Shown here one piece after another: positions 13,955-18,106 of a stretch of DNA of 18,106 nt. Source of the stretch: an uncultured Bacilli bacterium (GTDB lineage Bacteria; Bacillota_I; Bacilli_A; RF39; UBA660); assembly GCA_944327425.1 (NCBI GenBank), contig CALVHJ010000017.1:1-18106 (forward strand), given 5' to 3'. Every line of letters starts with the position of its first letter. Positions within the stretch are counted from its first letter, which is position 1. The translations under genes were made by a program, and so were the position numbers. The notes beneath the pieces are model-generated. The model did no database searches. It was given only the letters and a program-made list of their open reading frames with translations, and was not told the origin of the DNA.

Positions 13955-14004
13955 CTAAAAAAGCAAGAAAAAGCGTTCGACAAAGTTCGACGTTATTTCT
14001 TGCT
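13955..14004 (-). terminator. Terminator of lon
   Basis: On the reverse strand AGCAAGAAA (14004-13996) pairs with TTTCTTGCT (13970-13962). An inner CG.TCGA / TCGA.CG stem lies between, and TTTTTT follows. The loop carries a direct repeat of GTTCGAC (13975-13981 and 13985-13991). Confidence 0.8.
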
Positions 14005-14032
14005 CTTTTATTTCCGAAAAAATTAAGGTATG

Positions 14033-16333
14033 TTAGGAATATAAGTCAGCATATATTTCTTGATAGTTTTTTACTAGTTTGATCTTTAATTTAGCTTTTA
14101 TCTCGCTAGGAATTTCTTCTAAATCAAATTCGTTTGAAGCTGGTATGTAAATTGTAGTAATATTGTTGTTATAGGCTCCAATTATTTTTTCTTTAATACC
14201 CCCTACTTTTAGAATGTCACCATTTAGGGATATTTCACCGGTAAAAGCAATAGTATTATTTACTTTTTTATTTAGGATTAGACTCAATATGCTAGTAGTT
14301 ATAGCAACACCCGCACTAGGTCCATCTTTTTTTAATGATGATTCTAAAAAATGAATATGGATATCTTTAATATTAAAATAAAAATCTTTTAAGCCAAATT
14401 CTTTTTGATGAGCTTTGATAAAGCTTAAAGCTACTTTGGTTGATTCTTCCATAACTTTGCCAAGCATACCAGTTATAGTAAAAAGTCCCTTGCCATCATA
14501 AAGGCAAGCCTCAACAGGTATAATCATACCTCCTCCACTAGTTATGCCCAAAGCATTTACTTTGCCAACTAAATCATGTTTTTTGTTCTCTAAATATTCA
14601 TATTTAGGTATGCCTAAGTATTCTTTTAATTTAACTCTACTAATTTTAGTTCGTTCATTAAATTTATCTAAAACAACTAATTTTCTAATAATTTTTTCTA
14701 AAGCACGATTAAGTTCTCTTACCCCTGCTTCTTTAGTATAATGGGTAATTAAATATTCTAATATTTCATCACTTATAGATATTATTTTATTAGGTATTTT
14801 ATTTTCTTCTAAGATTTTGGGTATTAAATATTTTTTAGCTATATTTATTTTTTCATAAGTAGCATAGCTGGATAAATTAATGATTTCTAACCGATCTTTT
14901 AGAGCTTCGGGTATGCTTTCAGTTGTGTTAGCAGTTAGTAAGAAAAATACTTTTGATAAATCAAAGGGTTCTTCAATATAATTATCTATAAATTCAGAAT
15001 TTTGTTCTTTATCTAAAATATCTAGTAAGCTACTTGCGGGATCATCTTTAGCATTTATAGTTAATTTGTCAATTTCATCAATTAAAAACACCGGATTTTT
15101 AGAGTTACATTTACGGAGCCCTTGAATAATTTTACCGGGATTAGATCCCATGTATGTTCTTCTATGTCCCATTAATTCTGATGAGTCATTTAAACCACCA
15201 ACACTTATTTTGTAGAATTTACGGTTAAGAGCATAAGCAATATTTTTAGCGATACTGGTTTTGCCGGTTCCCGGAGGTCCTACTAAACAGATGATTGGAC
15301 TTTTGATATCTTCGTTATTGTTTTTTAAGGCTACATATTCTAAAATACGTGTTTTTATTTCTTCTAAGCCATAGTGAGATTCATCAAGTTTGGCTTTGAT
15401 GTCGGCTAAATCTTTGTTTTCTTCATCACATTTGTGCCATGGTAAGTTTAAGATCCATTCTAAATAATTTCTTATCATAGCGTTTTCGGGAGATATGTCG
15501 GTTGTATAATCTAATTTTTTTATTTCACTAATTATTTTGTTTTTAGTTAAAGATGGTAATTCTAACTTTTCTAGTTTAACAGAATAATTATTACTTATCT
15601 TTTTTTCATCTTTGCCTAGTTCTTCTTCTATTAATTTTACTTTTTCTTTTAAAATAAATTCCTTTTGACTAGCTTCAAGACTATTTTCTAATTCGTGTTC
15701 TATTTTTTGATCTAATTTTAATACTTCTATTTCGATTTTAATATCTTTAAGTAGACTTTTAGCACGATAAATAGCATTTATTTCTTCTACGTAAGCTATT
15801 TTTTTGGTAAATGAAAAAGGCATAAAAGAACAAATTAAATCAGTTAAGATAGATAAATTATCACATGTTTTAATATTACTTAAAAAGTGATTGGAAGTAT
15901 GCGTAGATAAGGATAAATAGTTTTGAGTTAATTCAATTAGCTTTTTTATTAAAGCTTTTTCTTCTACTTCATCAAATTTGGGCAGTTCTATTTTAGTAAC
16001 TAAAGCCTCTAGTAGATCTTTATTTTCACTATTATTTTTTAAATCAGCTATAGATATTCTTTCAACACCTCTAATAGTTATTCTAATATTACCACTAGGA
16101 AGTTCTATTTTGCTTTTTATTTTACCAACAACACCAACCGATGGTAAGTCGCCTACTTCGGGTGTTTCTTCTAGCTGGTTTTTAGGGGTAATAACTAATA
16201 TATATCTATTAAATTTTTTAACAGCTAAAGCGGTTATTTCTTTACTAATATTGTTGCTTAATTCTATTTTTACTTCTTGATTAGGTAGTAAGATTAACCC
16301 TTTAAGAAGCATTACAGGTAGTATTTGTTCCAT
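14033..16333 (-). CDS. lon: ATP-dependent protease Lon
   Basis: Lon is a cytoplasmic hexameric protease that unfolds and degrades damaged proteins and some regulators. At 766 residues it has standard LonA length. Domains in order: N-terminal substrate-binding domain beginning LPVMLLKGLILLPNQ (1-200), helical linker with coiled coil (about 200-300), AAA+ module with Walker A GPPGTGKT (352-359), Walker B VFLIDEID (415-422) and the sensor-region Arg in ALKDRLEII, and the C-terminal peptidase with catalytic Ser673 in KKDGPSAG and Lys714 in GGIKEKIIGA. ATG 16333 follows GGGAGAAAG. The vegetative promoter has no CIRCE or CtsR site that I can see, so heat-shock control by HrcA/CtsR is not supported. 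It is monocistronic, ended by a strong hairpin. Confidence 0.98.
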   Translation of the reverse strand: MEQILPVMLLKGLILLPNQEVKIELSNNISKEITALAVKKFNRYILVITPKNQLEETPEVGDLPSVGVVGKIKSKIELPSGNIRITIRGVERISIADLKNNSENKDLLEALVTKIELPKFDEVEEKALIKKLIELTQNYLSLSTHTSNHFLSNIKTCDNLSILTDLICSFMPFSFTKKIAYVEEINAIYRAKSLLKDIKIEIEVLKLDQKIEHELENSLEASQKEFILKEKVKLIEEELGKDEKKISNNYSVKLEKLELPSLTKNKIISEIKKLDYTTDISPENAMIRNYLEWILNLPWHKCDEENKDLADIKAKLDESHYGLEEIKTRILEYVALKNNNEDIKSPIICLVGPPGTGKTSIAKNIAYALNRKFYKISVGGLNDSSELMGHRRTYMGSNPGKIIQGLRKCNSKNPVFLIDEIDKLTINAKDDPASSLLDILDKEQNSEFIDNYIEEPFDLSKVFFLLTANTTESIPEALKDRLEIINLSSYATYEKINIAKKYLIPKILEENKIPNKIISISDEILEYLITHYTKEAGVRELNRALEKIIRKLVVLDKFNERTKISRVKLKEYLGIPKYEYLENKKHDLVGKVNALGITSGGGMIIPVEACLYDGKGLFTITGMLGKVMEESTKVALSFIKAHQKEFGLKDFYFNIKDIHIHFLESSLKKDGPSAGVAITTSILSLILNKKVNNTIAFTGEISLNGDILKVGGIKEKIIGAYNNNITTIYIPASNEFDLEEIPSEIKAKLKIKLVKNYQEIYADLYS

Positions 16334-16363
16334 CTTCTTTCTCCCATCAAAATATTGCTTATT

Positions 16364-16392
16364 ATTATAATGATAAGTTTTTAATTTGTCTA
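16364..16392 (-). promoter_or_regulatory. lon promoter
   Basis: On the reverse strand TAGACA (16392-16387), 17 bp, perfect TATAAT (16369-16364), about 30 bp before the start. Confidence 0.75.
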
Positions 16393-16431
16393 TATAATTT
16401 ACATAAAAATTACACCAATATTTACCAAATT

Positions 16432-17442
16432 TTATTTTTTAAAGGCTTTAGTAAATTTAGGCCATATACCAATGTGATTAGGCGTATGGGATGGTAATTG
16501 ATAAATATCATGACCGGGATATTCATTACCCTCAACAAGAATCGGGCCATTAGTAGAAAAGCAAACATCCCAACCTATATAACGCATATTGGGTACTATT
16601 TTGGATGCTTGTTTAACCATTTTTAGAGCCTTAGACCATTCGGGGAAAACAAAACCTTTAATAACAGCTTTAGTCTTAGGATGATACTCGTAAAGATTTT
16701 TGTTTTTATCAATGGCTTTATCTATTACTTCTCCTGTTTCTTCATTGACGGGTGCTACCATACCCCCACTGTTAAAGTTATCAACATGCTTACCATTACC
16801 AATCCGAAAATAAGCACAAATAATATGAGTAGTGCCATCATCATCAACAATTGTGACTATTCTAACGGTATTGATGGCATCAGGATAAATATTGGAAACT
16901 AGTTTATTTTGCTTTATTACTTCCTCAAGTTCATAGTTCATACCCTCTTTAGTTAAATAAGTGTATATTTCGTCTAAAGAAGAATAATCTTTAGTGTTTA
17001 TCTTTTCAATGCCTTTGCCACAAGTTCCAATAACTGGTTTAGCCATAAAGTTTTGATGCTTCTTCATAAAAGCTAGAACTGATCCTTTAGAACTATTATT
17101 TACATCAATAAAATCTCTTTTGATAAAATCTTTAAAAAGAGTGTTAAACTCTACTTTATTTCTAAATAAATGATTATAAGAAGGATCATTATATTTTTTG
17201 ATTAAATCATTATTGCGGCCTCTAGTAATATAAGTATCTCTCTCTTCATCTGTTAGATTATACATTTCAAATAAATCATAATCTGAAGGGCCTGCTCCGT
17301 ATTTAACAGCACATTTACGCATATCATTAAATATAAAGAGTCTACTTTTACCGGTTTTTTTATGAATATTATTAATTTTTGCTATCACACTTTTATAATC
17401 CATGTTTATAAATCTTTCACATAAATATTTTATACTTGCCAT
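16432..17442 (-). CDS. Sugar-transfer-associated ATP-grasp enzyme
   Basis: This 336-residue soluble protein belongs to the ATP-grasp superfamily, most like the sugar-transfer-associated group (Pfam ATPgrasp_ST). Visible elements: an N-terminal helical part (1-90), nucleotide-loop segment AKPVIGTCGKGI (134-145), the IYPDAINTVRIVTIVDDDG strand pair (185-203), FRIGNGKHVDNFNSGG (212-227), then RYIGWDVCFSTNGPILVEGNEYPG (287-310), whose Asp292, Glu304 and Asn306 are the likely metal-binding residues. Such enzymes join a carboxylate to an amine using ATP; relatives are found in capsule or exopolysaccharide gene clusters, but their substrates are mostly unknown. ATG 17442 follows GGAGTGAT. It has its own promoter and stands alone between trigger factor and lon, with no sugar-transferase gene nearby. 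Confidence 0.88.
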   Translation of the reverse strand: MASIKYLCERFINMDYKSVIAKINNIHKKTGKSRLFIFNDMRKCAVKYGAGPSDYDLFEMYNLTDEERDTYITRGRNNDLIKKYNDPSYNHLFRNKVEFNTLFKDFIKRDFIDVNNSSKGSVLAFMKKHQNFMAKPVIGTCGKGIEKINTKDYSSLDEIYTYLTKEGMNYELEEVIKQNKLVSNIYPDAINTVRIVTIVDDDGTTHIICAYFRIGNGKHVDNFNSGGMVAPVNEETGEVIDKAIDKNKNLYEYHPKTKAVIKGFVFPEWSKALKMVKQASKIVPNMRYIGWDVCFSTNGPILVEGNEYPGHDIYQLPSHTPNHIGIWPKFTKAFKK

Positions 17443-17461
17443 CTAATCACTCCTATTATTT

Positions 17462-17489
17462 ATTATATCACGAAGTAGCTAATTACCAA
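17462..17489 (-). promoter_or_regulatory. Promoter of the ATP-grasp gene
   Basis: On the reverse strand TTGGTA (17489-17484), 16 bp, perfect TATAAT (17467-17462), 19 bp before the start. Confidence 0.6.
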
Positions 17490-17491
17490 AG

Positions 17492-17514
17492 AAAAAAGAA
17501 AGTATTTTACTTCC
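17492..17514 (-). terminator. Terminator of tig
   Basis: On the reverse strand GGAAGTA (17514-17508), 3-nt loop, TACTTTC (17504-17498, one G-U pair), then TTTTTT. It starts at the base after the stop codon. Confidence 0.8.
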
Positions 17515-18106
17515 TTAATTGTTTTCTTTTAATATTTCTAAGGCTTTATGCATTTTCATGTCATATTTAACTATATCTAAAGAACCATAAGCATTTAATA
17601 ATTCTTCTTTAGTTATACCATAGTTTTCGGCCATTTCTTCTGACCTAGAAGTTACTTCTTCTTCTATGAAGTCAATGTTTTCAGCATCAGCGATAGCTTC
17701 AAGTAAGTAACGATATTTTACTCTCTTATTAGCTTCTGGTTCCATTTGTTCATGAAGTTTTTCATGAGTCATGCCAGTTATTTGCATATAATCAGCTAAT
17801 TTAATGCCTTGCATTCTTAACTGTTCTTCAAATTGATGAATCATCCGATGAACTTCATCATCAATTATTTCTGGATTAATTTCTACTTTTAAGTTATCAC
17901 TAGCTTTACTTAAAACTTGTTCCATGAATTCATCTTCTATTTCGGCATTTTTACGTTCGATTAAAGCTTTTTTTACTTCATCTAAAAATTCTTCCTCAGT
18001 TTTAATATTATCATAACCTAAATCTTGATAAAACTCTTCATTTAATTCAGGTACAATTCTTTCTTTAATTTCTCTTAGAGTTACATTAAATGTTACATCT
18101 TTGCCT
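17515..18106 (-). CDS. tig: Trigger factor, C-terminal part (cut by window edge)
   Basis: Trigger factor is the ribosome-bound chaperone at the peptide exit tunnel. The reading frame is open to the right edge of the window, so about 196 C-terminal residues of an expected ~430 are present; the ribosome-binding domain and most of the PPIase domain lie outside. The first visible residues, GKDVTFNVTLREIKERIVPELNEEF, match the end of the PPIase domain and the start of the C-terminal helical domain. The rest is the acidic helical chaperone domain with IDDEVHRMIHQFEEQL, ending in KALEILKENN. An internal ATG at 17925 is not the start. It is followed by a terminator, then the ATP-grasp gene on the same strand. 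In many Firmicutes tig is next to clpX and lon; here the ATP-grasp gene lies between tig and lon. Confidence 0.95.
   Translation of the reverse strand, partial: GKDVTFNVTLREIKERIVPELNEEFYQDLGYDNIKTEEEFLDEVKKALIERKNAEIEDEFMEQVLSKASDNLKVEINPEIIDDEVHRMIHQFEEQLRMQGIKLADYMQITGMTHEKLHEQMEPEANKRVKYRYLLEAIADAENIDFIEEEVTSRSEEMAENYGITKEELLNAYGSLDIVKYDMKMHKALEILKENN

Noticed and set aside
14033..16392. Heat-shock control site (CIRCE or CtsR box) in front of lon
   Set aside because: Neither the TTAGCACTC inverted repeat nor the GGTCAAA direct repeat is present upstream.
16411..16430. Two ACCAA motifs 10 bp apart upstream of the lon -35
   Set aside because: The repeat matches only about 6 of 10 bases and is expected in AT-rich DNA; too weak for an operator.

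Overview
The window looks like chromosomal core sequence from a very AT-rich, low-GC Gram-positive bacterium, most likely an uncultured member of the Bacilli (Erysipelotrichales / RF39-like part of the tree). The evidence is Firmicute-type gene content (RNase HIII, type-2 peptide deformylase with EGCLS, rnc-smc coupling, YjcZ-like and SpoIIM-like proteins) and Shine-Dalgarno sequences that match AAAGGAGGTGATC. FtsW and a VanY-type carboxypeptidase indicate a peptidoglycan wall, so this is not a wall-less Mollicute. Tryptophan is encoded by TGG, and no large gene has an internal TGA. Even so, no gene in the window ends in TGA, and the one in-frame TGA lies in a small repressor gene at the left edge.

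Layout. 1-290: a small XRE regulator interrupted by TGA, then a bidirectional terminator. 292-2033 (-): ftsW followed by an unknown gene. 2136-2980 (+): a YjcZ-like mini membrane protein and peptide deformylase, each with its own promoter. 3012-7072 (-): rnc, smc and an unknown protein as one tightly coupled unit (transcribed rnc to smc to unknown). 7138-8556: divergent unknown gene (-) and VanY-like peptidase (+), driven by promoters whose -35 boxes overlap on opposite strands. 8575-8912 (-): a tRNA operon Lys(CUU)-Ile(GAU)-Glu(UUC) with promoter and terminator. 8990-10039: divergent CmpB-family membrane protein (-) and a small two-TM protein (+). 10077-11085 (-): cvpA-trxA overlapping operon, divergent from rnhC (11172-12101, +). 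12113-13679 (-): SpoIIM-like membrane protein, then holA. 13757-13855 (+): a 32-residue membrane miniprotein resembling Prli42, then an intergenic stretch with two unusual hairpins. 14033-18106 (-): lon, a sugar-transfer-type ATP-grasp enzyme and the C-terminal part of trigger factor, each apparently its own transcription unit.

Together the genes cover housekeeping functions: chromosome condensation (SMC), RNA processing (RNase III), RNA-primer/R-loop removal (RNase HIII), the replicative clamp loader (HolA), protein maturation and quality control (Def, trigger factor, Lon, thioredoxin) and wall synthesis/trimming (FtsW, VanY). Genes are packed tightly; transcription units are separated by short A/T-flanked hairpins, several of which overlap stop codons. 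No mobile element, CRISPR array, phage gene or clear novel multi-gene system is visible. The items most worth a second look are the short-armed SMC, the TGA pattern, the unannotated miniprotein with its downstream 13-bp inverted repeat, the lone ATP-grasp gene and the uncharacterised operon partners of smc and ftsW.
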